In this document: piece by piece, positions 51,626 through 60,309 of the stretch
How positions within the stretch are numbered: position 1 is the first letter of the stretch
Layout: each line of letters starts with the position of its first letter
From: JANSYL01 sp965229695
GTDB lineage: Bacteria; Pseudomonadota; Alphaproteobacteria; Rhodobacterales; Rhodobacteraceae
Assembly: GCA_965229695.1 (NCBI GenBank)
Contig: OZ245921.1
Location: 2,356,001 to 2,420,000 of the forward strand
Direction of reading: 5' to 3'
DNA: 64,000 nucleotides
The notes under the pieces: generated by a model
Seen by the model: the letters and a program-made list of their open reading frames with translations, nothing else
What the model was told of the DNA's origin: nothing
The model's database searches: none
Program-made: the position numbers and the translations under genes

Positions 51626-51939
51626 CGGAGAAATCGCTACGTTCTGAAAAACTCGCCTGTATCAAACCTTAGTTCAGGGGATGCGCCAAGGGGGTTGGTG
51701 GCGCGCCCTGGGGCCGTTTGTGGGGTTGCGTATGTTTGGAAAGATGACGCGCGGGATCGTGTGGGGAAGGGAAGCGCGGCGGGGGTTTGGCGCGCGTGCC
51801 CCTTGTGATGCGGGGGGAAGGGCCCATCTGGGGTGCAGGCTTGCCTTGCCTTCGCGCGGGTGCGCCCGTAGAAACGCCCGAGTTTGAGAGACAGGGGTCC
51901 GCGCTGGCCCCGCACCGCCCGAAAAGGACCCGCCCGACC
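51626..51939. other. 314-bp spacer between pentapeptide gene and yajC
   Basis: Contains one copy of the dispersed motif at 51727-51749 and otherwise no gene or clear hairpin. The yajC and pentapeptide promoters must lie here since the genes diverge. Confidence 0.5.
51727..51749 (+). repeat. dispersed intergenic motif, copy 5
   Basis: TGCGTATGTTTGGAAAGATG then ACG; 20 of 23 positions agree with the motif at 19707 and 47863. Confidence 0.65.
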
Positions 51940-52224
51940 ATGGAAGCATTTGCCCAGTTTGTCCCCCTGATCCTGATCTTCGTGATCATGTATTTCCTGC
52001 TGATCCGCCCGCAGCAGAAAAAGGTGAAAGAGCATCAGGCGATGGTAGAGGCGCTGCGCCGGGGTGACGAGGTTGTGACCCAGGGCGGCTTGATCGGGAA
52101 GATCACCAAGGTCAAAGACGATGCCGAGGTTGAGGTTGAGCTGGCCAGCGGCGTGAAGGTGCGCGTGGTGCGCCCGACGATTGCGCAAGTCCGCTCGAAA
52201 ACGGAACCGGCTGACGACGCCTGA
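51940..52224 (+). CDS. yajC: YajC, Sec translocon accessory subunit
   Basis: 94 residues: one N-terminal membrane segment (FVPLILIFVIMYFLLI) followed by the family's RPQQKKVKEHQAMVEALRRGDEVVTQGGLIGKI (in pieces from residue 23). It is a small inner-membrane partner of SecDF. ATG 51940 chosen because homologous sequence starts here; the frame is open further upstream. secD and secF follow, the usual order. Confidence 0.95.
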   Translation: MEAFAQFVPLILIFVIMYFLLIRPQQKKVKEHQAMVEALRRGDEVVTQGGLIGKITKVKDDAEVEVELASGVKVRVVRPTIAQVRSKTEPADDA

Positions 52225-52293
52225 TCCAAGCTTGATCCGGTGGGGCTGCGCGGCCTTGCCGATTGTCTGACGCGCGTGCCGAGGGGCCTTTGA

Positions 52294-53961
52294 ATGCTGC
52301 AAATCCCGCTTTGGAACCGGCTGGTTATTATCCTTGTCCTGCTGGCAGGCGTCTCCTTTGCGATGCCGAATTTCTTTTACGGCACGGTGGAGCGGCACAA
52401 TGATGCCGTGGCCACGATCGAAGCGACGGGTGTGACGACAGATGCGCTTGAGGCGGATCGGGCTGGGTGGCCGGGCTTCTTACCCTCGACCCTGGTGAAT
52501 CTGGGGCTGGATCTGCGCGGCGGGGCGCATTTGCTGGCCGAGGTTCAGGTGGGCGATGTCTATGAGGCGCGGATGGATGCGCTTTGGCCCGATATCCGCG
52601 ATGCCCTGCGCGAGGTGCGGGAAGAGGTCGGCACGATCCGCCGTCAGGATGCCCCGATTGGCGAGCTGCGCGTGCGTATCAGCCAGCCCGAGGGTATGCC
52701 CGCCGCGGTTGCCGCCGTGCGGGCCTTGGCGCAGCCGGTGGTCAGCCTGACCGGGATTGGCGCGCCGACGCTGGATGTCAGCGGCAATAATGACATGCTG
52801 ATCGTAACGCTGAGCGAGGCCGAACGCCAAGCCACCGATGACCGCACGATGCAGCAATCGGTCGAGATCGTGCGCCGCCGCGTCGATGAGGCCGGCACGC
52901 GGGAGCCCACCATTCAGCGCCAGGGCGCGGATCGCATCCTGATCCAGGTGCCGGGCATTGGATCGGCGCAAGAATTGAAAGACCTGATCGGCACCACCGC
53001 GCGGCTGACCTTTCACCCGGTGATCGGTACCGAGACCGACCCGGAGGCGAATATCGAGGCACGGCAAATCCTGTTGCCCTCGATGGATGAGGCTGGGGTG
53101 TTTTACATCCTGGAACAGACGCCGGTGGTCACCGGGGATGATCTGGTCGACAGTCAGCCGGCCTTTGACCAGCAGACCGGGGTGCCGGCGGTGACCTTCC
53201 GCTTTAACCCGACGGGCGCGCGGGCCTTTGGCGAATATACGGCGGCCAATGTTGGCGCGCCTTTTGCGATTGTGCTGGATGAAGAAGTGATCTCCGCCCC
53301 CGTGATCCGCCAGGCGATCACCGGCGGCTCGGGCCAGATCACCGGGAATTTCACCGTCGAGGAATCGACCGAATTGGCCGTGTTGCTGCGCGCAGGTGCG
53401 TTGCCCGCCGAGATGGTGTTTTTGGAAGAGCGCACCATCGGCCCGGAACTGGGCGCGGATAGCATCGCCGCGGGCGAACGCGCGGCCCTGGTCGCCTTTG
53501 CCGCCGTGCTGATCTTTATGATGGCGAGCTATGGGCTGTTTGGGGTTTTCGCCTCGGTCGCGCTGATCCTGAATGTGGGGCTGATCTTTGGGGTGTTGAG
53601 CCTGATCGGTGCCACGCTGACCTTGCCTGGGATTGCCGGGATCGTCCTGACCATCGGGATGGCGGTCGATGCCAATGTGCTGGTCTTTGAGCGCATCCGC
53701 GAGGAGTTGCGCACCGCCAAAGGCCCGGCCCGCGCGATTGAGCTGGGCTATTCCCGCGCGCTGAGTGCGATTATCGACGCCAACCTGACGACCTTTATCA
53801 TCGCCATCATCCTGTTTGCCCTGGGCTCGGGGCCGGTTCGCGGCTTCTCGGTCACGCTGGGGATCGGGATCCTGACCTCGGTCTTCACGGCGATTTATGT
53901 GACGCGGCTGTTCATCGTGACCTGGTTTGACCGGCGTCGCCCCAAAAAGATCGAGGTGTAA
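52294..53961 (+). CDS. secD: SecD, Sec translocon subunit
   Basis: 555 residues. Opens with a membrane segment and LGLDLRGGAHLLAEV near residue 69 (the D1 motif), a periplasmic P1 region, then RTIGPELGADSIAAGERAALVAFAAVLIFMMASYGLFG and GMAVDANVLVFERIREELR (D4-D5 motifs) in the C-terminal membrane half. With SecF it uses the proton gradient to complete protein release at the periplasmic side. Starts 69 bp after yajC; secF follows with one base between stop and start. Confidence 0.97.
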   Translation: MLQIPLWNRLVIILVLLAGVSFAMPNFFYGTVERHNDAVATIEATGVTTDALEADRAGWPGFLPSTLVNLGLDLRGGAHLLAEVQVGDVYEARMDALWPDIRDALREVREEVGTIRRQDAPIGELRVRISQPEGMPAAVAAVRALAQPVVSLTGIGAPTLDVSGNNDMLIVTLSEAERQATDDRTMQQSVEIVRRRVDEAGTREPTIQRQGADRILIQVPGIGSAQELKDLIGTTARLTFHPVIGTETDPEANIEARQILLPSMDEAGVFYILEQTPVVTGDDLVDSQPAFDQQTGVPAVTFRFNPTGARAFGEYTAANVGAPFAIVLDEEVISAPVIRQAITGGSGQITGNFTVEESTELAVLLRAGALPAEMVFLEERTIGPELGADSIAAGERAALVAFAAVLIFMMASYGLFGVFASVALILNVGLIFGVLSLIGATLTLPGIAGIVLTIGMAVDANVLVFERIREELRTAKGPARAIELGYSRALSAIIDANLTTFIIAIILFALGSGPVRGFSVTLGIGILTSVFTAIYVTRLFIVTWFDRRRPKKIEV

Positions 53962-53962
53962 G

Positions 53963-54931
53963 ATGCGGCTGCGTTTGGTCCCCGAAAAGACAAGCTTCGA
54001 TTTCTTCAAATATGCCCGCGTCACCTTTGGCGCGTCGATTGTGATGATGATCGCCTCGATTGCGATCTGGCTGACCGTGGGGCTGAATTTCGGCATCGAT
54101 TTCCTGGGCGGCACGACGATCCGCACCGAGGCGTCCGAAGCGGTGGATGTGGGCGAATATCGCGAAGCGCTGGCGGTGCTGGATCTGGGGGATGTGTCGA
54201 TCACCGAGGTGTTCGACCCGACCTTTGCCGCCGATCAGCATGTGGCGATGATCCGCATTCAGGCCCAAGAGGGCCAGGAAAGCGTGACACCCGAAACCGT
54301 GGCCGCCGTGCAAGAGGCGTTGCGCACGGTTTACCCGGCGATGAGTTTCCCCAGCGTGGAATCGGTGGGCCCAAAAGTGTCGGGCGAGTTGATCACCACG
54401 GCGCTGATCGCGGTTCTGGCCTCGCTGGGGGCGATCCTGGTCTATATCTGGTTGCGCTTTGAATGGCAGTTTTCGGTCGGCGCGGTGGCAGCGCTGATCC
54501 ATGACATTGTGCTGACAATCGGGGTGTTTTCGCTTCTGCAAATCCGGTTTGACCTGGCGACCATCGCGGCGCTTTTGACCATTGTGGGCTATTCGATCAA
54601 CGACACGGTGGTGATCTTCGACCGGCTGCGCGAGAACCTGATCAAGTATAAGCAACGCGCGCTGCGTGATGTGATGAACCTAAGCGCCAATGAAACGCTG
54701 AGCCGGACCTTGATGACCAGCGGCACGACCCTGCTGGCGCTGGCCGCGCTGCTGATCCTGGGCGGCGATGTGATCCGCGGCTTTGTTTTCGCGATTTTCT
54801 GGGGCGTGATCGTGGGCACCTATTCGTCGATCTATGTGGCCAAGAACGTGGTTCTGATGATCGGGGTGAAACGCGATTGGTCGAAACCTGACAACAAATC
54901 CGGCACGCAGTTTGCGAATATAGATGCCTGA
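53963..54931 (+). CDS. secF: SecF, Sec translocon subunit
   Basis: 322 residues. FGIDFLGGTTIRTEASE near residue 45, the conserved GPKVSGELITTALIAVLASLGAILVYIWLRFEWQFSVGAVAALIHDI in pieces near 137-185, and YSINDTVVIFDRLREN near 211 are SecF signatures. Its stop overlaps the TauE-like gene start by 8 bases, so the transcript probably continues through the next two genes. Confidence 0.97.
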   Translation: MRLRLVPEKTSFDFFKYARVTFGASIVMMIASIAIWLTVGLNFGIDFLGGTTIRTEASEAVDVGEYREALAVLDLGDVSITEVFDPTFAADQHVAMIRIQAQEGQESVTPETVAAVQEALRTVYPAMSFPSVESVGPKVSGELITTALIAVLASLGAILVYIWLRFEWQFSVGAVAALIHDIVLTIGVFSLLQIRFDLATIAALLTIVGYSINDTVVIFDRLRENLIKYKQRALRDVMNLSANETLSRTLMTSGTTLLALAALLILGGDVIRGFVFAIFWGVIVGTYSSIYVAKNVVLMIGVKRDWSKPDNKSGTQFANIDA

Positions 54932-55676
54932 GGCCCTGCTGACGGCCCTGGCGGAACCAGGGCTGGTTTGGGTGATGGGGGCGGCCTTGCTGGCCGGTCT
55001 GGCCTATGGCTTTGCGGGCTTTGGCGCGGCGCTGATTTTCATGCCATTGGCGGTGATCTTTTTGCCCCCCGCGATTGCGGTGGCGGCATTTTCGATGTCA
55101 TCGCTGGCGTCGATGGTCACGGTTTTGCCGGGGGCGTTGCGCGCGGCCAATAAGCCCACCGTCGCCGTGATGATCGGGATGTGTTTGCTATTCACGCCAT
55201 TGGGGGTGTTGCTGCTGCGCTTTGCGCCCGAACTGACGATCCGCACAGCGGTCAGCGTGTTGACGCTGCTGACGCTGGCCGCGCTTTTGGCGGGGTGGAA
55301 AGTGCCCCTGCGCGGGGGCTGGCGCCTGCGCGCGGGCGTTGGGGCCTTGGCGGGAATCACGGGCGGATCGACCGGCTTGAACGGACCGCCGGTGATCCTG
55401 TTCAATCTGGGTTCGGACCAGCCGGTGGCGGTGACGCGGGGCAATCTGGCTTCGTTTCTGACCATCACTTCGCTCAGCTTTTTGCCGCAGCTTTGGCTGC
55501 AAGGGATGTTGCCGCCGCAGGCGTTGTGGCTGGGGGTGATTTTGCTGTTGCCCTATGGGGTCGGCACGGCCCTGGGCACATGGGTCTTTAACCCGGATTG
55601 GGCGGCGTTTTACAAAGGCTTTGCGTATGTGTTGATCGGCTTGGCCGGTCTTGCCGGGTTGCCGATTTGGGGATGA
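54924..55676 (+). CDS. TauE/SafE-family (sulfite exporter-like) permease
   Basis: 250 residues, about eight membrane segments, with the family repeat GLAYGFAGFGAALIFMPLAV near residues 25-45 and GITGGSTGLNGPPVILFNLG near 145-165. Members export sulfoacetate, sulfite or other organic anions, or act as unassigned permeases. Overlaps secF by 8 bases, followed by a 12-base gap to the Mth938-like gene. Confidence 0.9.
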   Translation: MPEALLTALAEPGLVWVMGAALLAGLAYGFAGFGAALIFMPLAVIFLPPAIAVAAFSMSSLASMVTVLPGALRAANKPTVAVMIGMCLLFTPLGVLLLRFAPELTIRTAVSVLTLLTLAALLAGWKVPLRGGWRLRAGVGALAGITGGSTGLNGPPVILFNLGSDQPVAVTRGNLASFLTITSLSFLPQLWLQGMLPPQALWLGVILLLPYGVGTALGTWVFNPDWAAFYKGFAYVLIGLAGLAGLPIWG

Positions 55677-55688
55677 GAAAGGGCGAAT

Positions 55689-56042
55689 ATGCGGATCAAT
55701 GAGGTGCAGTTTGACGACAGCCGCCCGATTGACGGTTACGGGCCGGGGTTTTTCCGCGTCGCTGGCGAGCTGGTGCAAGGGGCGGTTTTGGTTCTGCCAA
55801 GCGGCGTGACAGCCTGGGGCGGGTACGAGGATGCTGCGCCGCTGGAGGCGGCAGCGGCCGAAATCGACGTGCTGTTTTTGGGCACGGGGGCAGAGATCGC
55901 CCATGCGCCGCCCGAACTGCGCAAGCGCTTGGAGGCGGCGGGTCTGGGGGTGGAGGCGATGGCCACGCCTGCGGCTTGCCGGACCTATAATGTGCTGTTG
56001 AGTGAGGGGCGCCGGGTGGGCGTGGCCTTGCTGCCGATCTGA
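55689..56042 (+). CDS. Mth938/DUF498-like protein
   Basis: 117 residues of a single small domain: INEVQFDDSRPIDGYGPGFFRVAG near the start, VLFLGTGAEIAHAPPELRKRLEAAGLGVEAMATPAACRTYNVLLSEGRRV (in pieces) at the end. The family, associated with NDUFAF3 in mitochondria, is implicated in respiratory complex I assembly; in bacteria it often follows secF, as here. Confidence 0.9.
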   Translation: MRINEVQFDDSRPIDGYGPGFFRVAGELVQGAVLVLPSGVTAWGGYEDAAPLEAAAAEIDVLFLGTGAEIAHAPPELRKRLEAAGLGVEAMATPAACRTYNVLLSEGRRVGVALLPI

Positions 56043-56167
56043 CCTTTGTGCCGGGGGGGGTGGCGCGCGCCCTCAGGCCCCTTTGGAGCCATCGGGCGCG
56101 CGCTTGGGCTGCGTTTGGCGGGCGTCGCGCGCCGATTTGCACTTGGCGCCTTTGGCTGATTTCGGAT

Positions 56168-56200
56168 GCCTCCGGCGGGGATATTTTTGAAACAGAGAGT
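56168..56200 (+). repeat. dispersed intergenic motif, copy 6
   Basis: GCCTCCGGCGGGGATATTTT then TGAAACAGAGAG, preceded by CGGAT as in copy 3. It lies between the Mth938-like and DUF1194 genes. Confidence 0.65.
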
Positions 56201-56308
56201 GAGCACCGATGCCGCGTAGCGGATGATCCGTCCGGTGGACGGATCAAGGTGCGAACGGGCGGAGCCTAAAGCCGACGGGGACTAACGCGTTGGCCGCGTC
56301 ACGGTCGC

Positions 56309-57046
56309 TTAGGGCAGGGCGCGCATCTCTGGCAGGGTTGCGGGCAATTGGCCGGTGGGCAGGGCCAGGTCGCCCAGGATCAGCACGCGCAGCTCGCGTT
56401 CCAATTTGCGGCGCATGGTTTCGGCGAAATCATCGTGGTTCAGCGCGTATTCGACAAAGGCGCCGGGGCCGCGGATGACCTCGGCCTCGTAATAATCCTC
56501 GATCCGGCGCGAGGCACCGCCGATGGCCAGCCCGTTCACGGTGATATTGTCGAAGTTGAAATGTTGATACGCGGCCTCGGGCGGGAAGCCGTCATTGTTC
56601 TGACCGTCGCCCGAGATATCGAGGGTTTGGAACAGGCAGGGCGGCGCATCGTCAAACCGGGTGGCGGCAAAGCCAAGCGCGTATCCGATGGCGGTGGGGA
56701 AATCTTGATGCGTGCGGGTGGCGCGCAAGATGCGCTCGGCGATGCGGGTCAGATCCTCCTCGGATTCGATCAGAACCCAATCGACAATCACATCCTGCTG
56801 AAAGCGCCCGGACCATTCGAAGATCGACAGCGCCACGGGGCCGGGGCCGTCGAGAAAGCCCGAGACGACAGCCTCATCCAATAGGGCCGAGGCCAGCCCC
56901 GACAACTGCAACTGGTATTCGGCGGCATCGACCGAGGCGGAAACATCCAGGCCCAATTGCAGCGCCAGGCGGCATTGCTCCTGCGCGGCCACGGGCGCGG
57001 CCAGCAGCGCGCTGGCCAGGGCGATATGGCGCGCGGCCCTTACCAA
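56309..57046 (-). CDS. DUF1194 (vWA-like) secreted protein
   Basis: 245 residues. Signal peptide ending PVAAQEQ; the LQLGLDVSASVDAAEYQLQLSGLASALLDEAVV stretch (in pieces near residues 28-60) is a von Willebrand A-like core with a MIDAS-like DxSxS, followed by TLDISGDGQNNDG near 143. Expected to be periplasmic or cell-surface and to bind metal-dependent partners. Ends 6 bases within the glyoxalase I gene start. Function unknown. Confidence 0.85.
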   Translation of the reverse strand: MVRAARHIALASALLAAPVAAQEQCRLALQLGLDVSASVDAAEYQLQLSGLASALLDEAVVSGFLDGPGPVALSIFEWSGRFQQDVIVDWVLIESEEDLTRIAERILRATRTHQDFPTAIGYALGFAATRFDDAPPCLFQTLDISGDGQNNDGFPPEAAYQHFNFDNITVNGLAIGGASRRIEDYYEAEVIRGPGAFVEYALNHDDFAETMRRKLERELRVLILGDLALPTGQLPATLPEMRALP

Positions 57047-57465
57047 TGCCCGGTGTTTTCCATCGAGGCCCAGGGTTCGGCTGGGGCCAGCGCCCCACCC
57101 TTTTGCAGAAGCTCGATCGACACATTGTCGGGCGAGCGGACAAAGGCCATATGCCCGTCGCGCGGTGGGCGGTTGATGGTCACGCCGTTTTCCATCAGGT
57201 GCTGGCAGGTTTCGTAGATATTATCGACGCGGAAGGCGAGATGGCCGAAATGGCGGCTATCCGAAGGCAGGCCTTCGTCGCCATCCCAATTATAGGTCAG
57301 CTCCAGCCGCGCTTCCTCACCCGGGCCGCCCAGGAAGACCAGGGTGAACCGGCCCTGTTCGCTTTCATGGCGGCGTGCCTCCTGCAGGCCCAAAAGCTCG
57401 TAAAAGGCCATGGATTTCTCCAAATCCAGCACCCGGACCATGGTGTGATAAAACTCGATGCTCAT
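57040..57465 (-). CDS. gloA: lactoylglutathione lyase (glyoxalase I)
   Basis: 141 residues, single VOC domain: FYHTMVRVLDLEKSMAFYELLGL at the start, ARLELTYNWDGDE near 52, RHFGHLAFRVDNI near 71 and VSIELLQKG near 118, giving the expected His/Glu metal ligands. It isomerises the hemithioacetal of methylglyoxal and glutathione. Overlaps the DUF1194 gene by 7 bases. Confidence 0.92.
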   Translation of the reverse strand: MSIEFYHTMVRVLDLEKSMAFYELLGLQEARRHESEQGRFTLVFLGGPGEEARLELTYNWDGDEGLPSDSRHFGHLAFRVDNIYETCQHLMENGVTINRPPRDGHMAFVRSPDNVSIELLQKGGALAPAEPWASMENTGHW

Positions 57466-57658
57466 GGCGCGGACCCTCCTGATAAACCCCTGGTGTAGAC
57501 TAGCCTAGCGCGGTGACCGGCGGATGACAGCCCTTGGGCGTAAATTTCCTGTGGGTAAGCGGGGGGAGGAATTGGGGCTTTATCTTGCGGTTTGGGGCGT
57601 GCCTGGGGCAAGATGTTGCGGCGCGAGAGACGATTCATGACGCGAGAGGAGCGCCCAC

Positions 57659-58585
57659 ATGCCGCTAACCCCCGACCAATTGGCCGAAATCGAAGAGGCG
57701 CGCGGCGCGCCGCAGCCCACCTTGCGCGCGGTCAGCCCGGGCATGGAGGCGCATCTTTATAAGGCGCGCGAGGTGCTGGATCACGGCTTTGTCCGGGTGA
57801 TCGACTATATGGGCGATGATGCGGCCATCGTGCAGGCGGCGCGCGTCAGCTATGGGGCGGGCACGAAAAAGGCGCGCGATGACAGTGGGTTGATCCGCTA
57901 TCTGATGCGGCACTGGCATTCGACCCCATTCGAGATGTGCGAGATCAAGCTGCATGTGAAACTGCCGGTCTTTGTGGCGCGGCAATGGATCCGGCACCGC
58001 ACGGCGAATGTGAATGAGTATTCTGCGCGCTATTCGATCCTGGATCGGGAGTTTTACATTCCCGCGCCCGAACAGTTGGCGGCGCAATCGACGGTCAACA
58101 ACCAAGGCCGGGGCGAGGTGCTGCAAGGGGCCGAAGCCTCGCGCGTGTTGGAGGTGCTGAAAGCCGACAGCGCGCGGGCCTATGACCATTACGAAGAGAT
58201 GCTGAGCCAGGAAGGGCAGCAGGGCCTGGCGCGGGAACTGGCGCGGATGAACCTGCCCGCCAATGTCTATACGCAATGGTATTGGAAGGTGGATTTGCAC
58301 AATCTGTTCCACTTCCTGCGGCTGCGGGCGGATGCCCATGCGCAATACGAGATCCGGGTCTATGCCGACGCGATTGCCGAGATGGTGAAGGATTGGGTGC
58401 CGGCCGCCTATGGCGCGTTCGAGGATTACCGGATGGGCGGCGTGCAATTGAGCGGCAAGGGCGTTGAGGTGTTGAAGCGGCGGCTGGCGGGTGAGGTTGT
58501 GACCCAGGAGACGAGTGGGATGAGCAAAGGCGAGTGGCGGGAGTTTGAGGGGGTGTTTGGAGTACGAGAAGATCCCCAAGAATAA
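57659..58585 (+). CDS. thyX: flavin-dependent thymidylate synthase
   Basis: 308 residues. The ThyX motif RHRTANVNEYSAR at residues 112-124 fits RHRxxSxNExSxR with Asn replacing the first Ser, a variant common in this group. ARVSYGAGTKKARDD near residues 61-75 and YWKVDLHNLFHFLRLRAD near 222-239 complete the fold. It methylates dUMP using methylene-THF and FADH2 in place of ThyA. The 3' end is overlapped by an A+T-rich DUF4238 gene in another frame. Confidence 0.96.
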   Translation: MPLTPDQLAEIEEARGAPQPTLRAVSPGMEAHLYKAREVLDHGFVRVIDYMGDDAAIVQAARVSYGAGTKKARDDSGLIRYLMRHWHSTPFEMCEIKLHVKLPVFVARQWIRHRTANVNEYSARYSILDREFYIPAPEQLAAQSTVNNQGRGEVLQGAEASRVLEVLKADSARAYDHYEEMLSQEGQQGLARELARMNLPANVYTQWYWKVDLHNLFHFLRLRADAHAQYEIRVYADAIAEMVKDWVPAAYGAFEDYRMGGVQLSGKGVEVLKRRLAGEVVTQETSGMSKGEWREFEGVFGVREDPQE

Positions 58586-59510
58586 ACGCAATCACTTCGT
58601 CCCTAAGGCACTCATAGCCAGGTTCCGGGCCGGAAAAGGTGTGAGGCTCTTTGACGCGTCGTCTCTACAGTTAAAAGAGCGGTCCAACCCGAATTCCATC
58701 TTCTATGTCGACCACCTTTACTCAAGATGGCGGAGCGACGGAACACGTGATGTTTCCGCCGAAACCGAACTGCAAGTCGATCACGAAAATCGTCTTACAG
58801 GCTTTATTGACGATTTGATAAGCGGGATTTCGCGTTCTGGAGTAACCCGCCTCGATCAGACTGAAAGAGAGTACCTAATTCGCTTATCGGTTCGTTTGCT
58901 TCTGAGAAACCCTCAGTTTGTCGAGTGGGCTACAAATCATTGGAAGTACAGGGTCGCCAAGTGGCTTGTGAAACTAGGTCTGAAATTGCGACCAAGGGCG
59001 ATGTCTGCAATCAAACGAAGTAAGCTATCAGTACACCAAGCGACCGAGTCAGAGATTAGGGCTTACGCCGCAACTTTTGACATATCTGTATTTGTGAATG
59101 CTTTAAGCAAAGAACGCCGTGTCTTGCTTTTGACTCCGCAGCCAGGGGTTCAATCATTTATTCTGGGAAACCAGCCCTCTCTTTTACAAAGAAAAAAATG
59201 GTTTCAAGACGAGAACGGCAACTGGCAATCGGAGTATGGTGCCATGGATATTTATACCGTACTCGATCCATCTCTGATGGTTGGAATTGTAAGCACCTCC
59301 CCGTCCGATGGCGTACATCATCTAAGTGCTGATGATATGAAAAGAATAAATGGACTTATTGTAAAATATTCGGATGAAGTAGTTGCGCGATCAGCGTCTG
59401 ATTTGCATGGGGCGTGGTACAGGGTTTTCGAAGGTGAAGAGGCAATTCGTTCCATCAAGAATACACCGGAAGGAGTTGAAACTGTCCAATTGTCGGTGGC
59501 TGAGGCCTAG
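58557..59510 (+). CDS. DUF4238 protein, A+T-rich, overlapping thyX
   Basis: 317 residues. The N-terminal NHFVPKALIARF at about residues 11-22 is the DUF4238 opening (HxVPxxYLxxF). The rest is a soluble alpha/beta protein with many Lys, Ser and Ile codons of lower G+C than the flanking genes. Some DUF4238 members occur among bacterial defence islands, though the activity is undetermined. Start TTG 58557 follows a GAGGGGG ribosome site inside thyX; TTG 58545 is alternative. No ATG is available near, so the start is a guess. Confidence 0.65.
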   Translation: MEYEKIPKNKRNHFVPKALIARFRAGKGVRLFDASSLQLKERSNPNSIFYVDHLYSRWRSDGTRDVSAETELQVDHENRLTGFIDDLISGISRSGVTRLDQTEREYLIRLSVRLLLRNPQFVEWATNHWKYRVAKWLVKLGLKLRPRAMSAIKRSKLSVHQATESEIRAYAATFDISVFVNALSKERRVLLLTPQPGVQSFILGNQPSLLQRKKWFQDENGNWQSEYGAMDIYTVLDPSLMVGIVSTSPSDGVHHLSADDMKRINGLIVKYSDEVVARSASDLHGAWYRVFEGEEAIRSIKNTPEGVETVQLSVAEA

Positions 59511-59924
59511 CTAGATTGGGGTATATGGATAGTACTGCTAAACCACCAACCGACCGGATGGCCAACCGATCCATGGGCGCCATTGCCGACTTACACCACC
59601 CGGCCTCGCCGGGCAGCGGCCGACCTCCCCCCGGAGGCCGCTTTGGCGATGTCACGCACCACGCGCGCGACGCTGATGCTTTGAAACGCCCGAGCTGACC
59701 ACCCGTCCCGGACGCGGCCTCCAGGTCGGCCGCTGCCCTCCGTTCTTTCTCATCTCCAAGGCCGAATAGCGTCCAACGGACGCCGGCCCATCGCCGACCG
59801 GCCCCCCGGGGCGGCGATTGGTTGACGTTGGCGCGGCGGTTCGAGCGTATCCTGACACGCCGCCATAAATCGCGCTGATCCAAGGTGGTTTCGCCACCCC
59901 GCGGGTCGGCGATGGGCGGGCTGA
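59511..59924. other. 414-bp non-coding spacer with inverted repeat
   Basis: No credible gene; contains the large inverted repeat at 59611-59738. A 142-codon frame on the minus strand has no ribosome site and crosses the inverted repeat. Confidence 0.6.
59611..59738. repeat. 16-bp perfect inverted repeat with nested G+C arms
   Basis: GGGCAGCGGCCGACCT (59611-59626) and its exact reverse complement AGGTCGGCCGCTGCCC (59723-59738). Inside them, GGAGGCCGC on the left and GCGGCCTCC on the right continue the pairing after an offset. Could be a hairpin element left by a small mobile element at the end of the DUF4238 gene. Confidence 0.7.
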
Positions 59925-60203
59925 TTACTCCCCCGCCGCGCGCTCCGCCGCTTGCGCCCGCAACTCTGCCACCATCTCGGCATTTTCCGCCTCCCAGGCG
60001 CTAAAGGCGCGGTAGGTTTCGATGCGTTGCGCGCCATAGGCGGCGGTGCCGTAGGGGGCTTCCTCCAGGGGGGCAAAGTAGCTTTTGACCTCTTCATAGG
60101 TCTCAACGCAGGCCAGGCGTTGGCCGCCCAGGGGTTCTTGCATCTGCGCGGCGGCGTCGCAGGTGTAGTAGGTCAGAAGGAGTGCGAGGAATTCGCCCAT
60201 CAA
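59925..60203 (-). CDS. small tandem-paralogue protein A
   Basis: 92 residues. Opens MMGEFLALLLTYYTCDAAAQ and has a second Cys (LACVE), then VKSYFAP and AFSAWEAENAEMV. The whole protein aligns with the next gene (60310-60606): GEFLALL/PEFLALL, CDA, SYFAP, AF-AWEA-N. The N-terminal hydrophobic stretch could be a signal or membrane anchor. Function unknown. It lies 106 bp downstream of its paralogue. Confidence 0.7.
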   Translation of the reverse strand: MMGEFLALLLTYYTCDAAAQMQEPLGGQRLACVETYEEVKSYFAPLEEAPYGTAAYGAQRIETYRAFSAWEAENAEMVAELRAQAAERAAGE

Positions 60204-60309
60204 GTTGCTCCTTTCCAGCTAGCAGAGGCCGGGCGGGCCGGACCTGTCAAGCGTGGGGCGGGGGGCTGGGCCGTCACATTTGCGTAAGCGTGGGGCCGCA
60301 TGCCGCCAC

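Noticed and set aside
52480..54204. A 574-codon minus-strand frame opposite secD and secF
   Set aside because: Shadow of the secDF coding frames; histidine- and glutamine-rich translation typical of antisense.
57665..58591. A 308-codon minus-strand frame opposite thyX
   Set aside because: Antisense shadow of ThyX with no start signal.
59455..59883. A 142-codon minus-strand frame after the DUF4238 gene
   Set aside because: It crosses the inverted repeat and the 3' end of DUF4238, lacks a ribosome site and has no recognisable motif.
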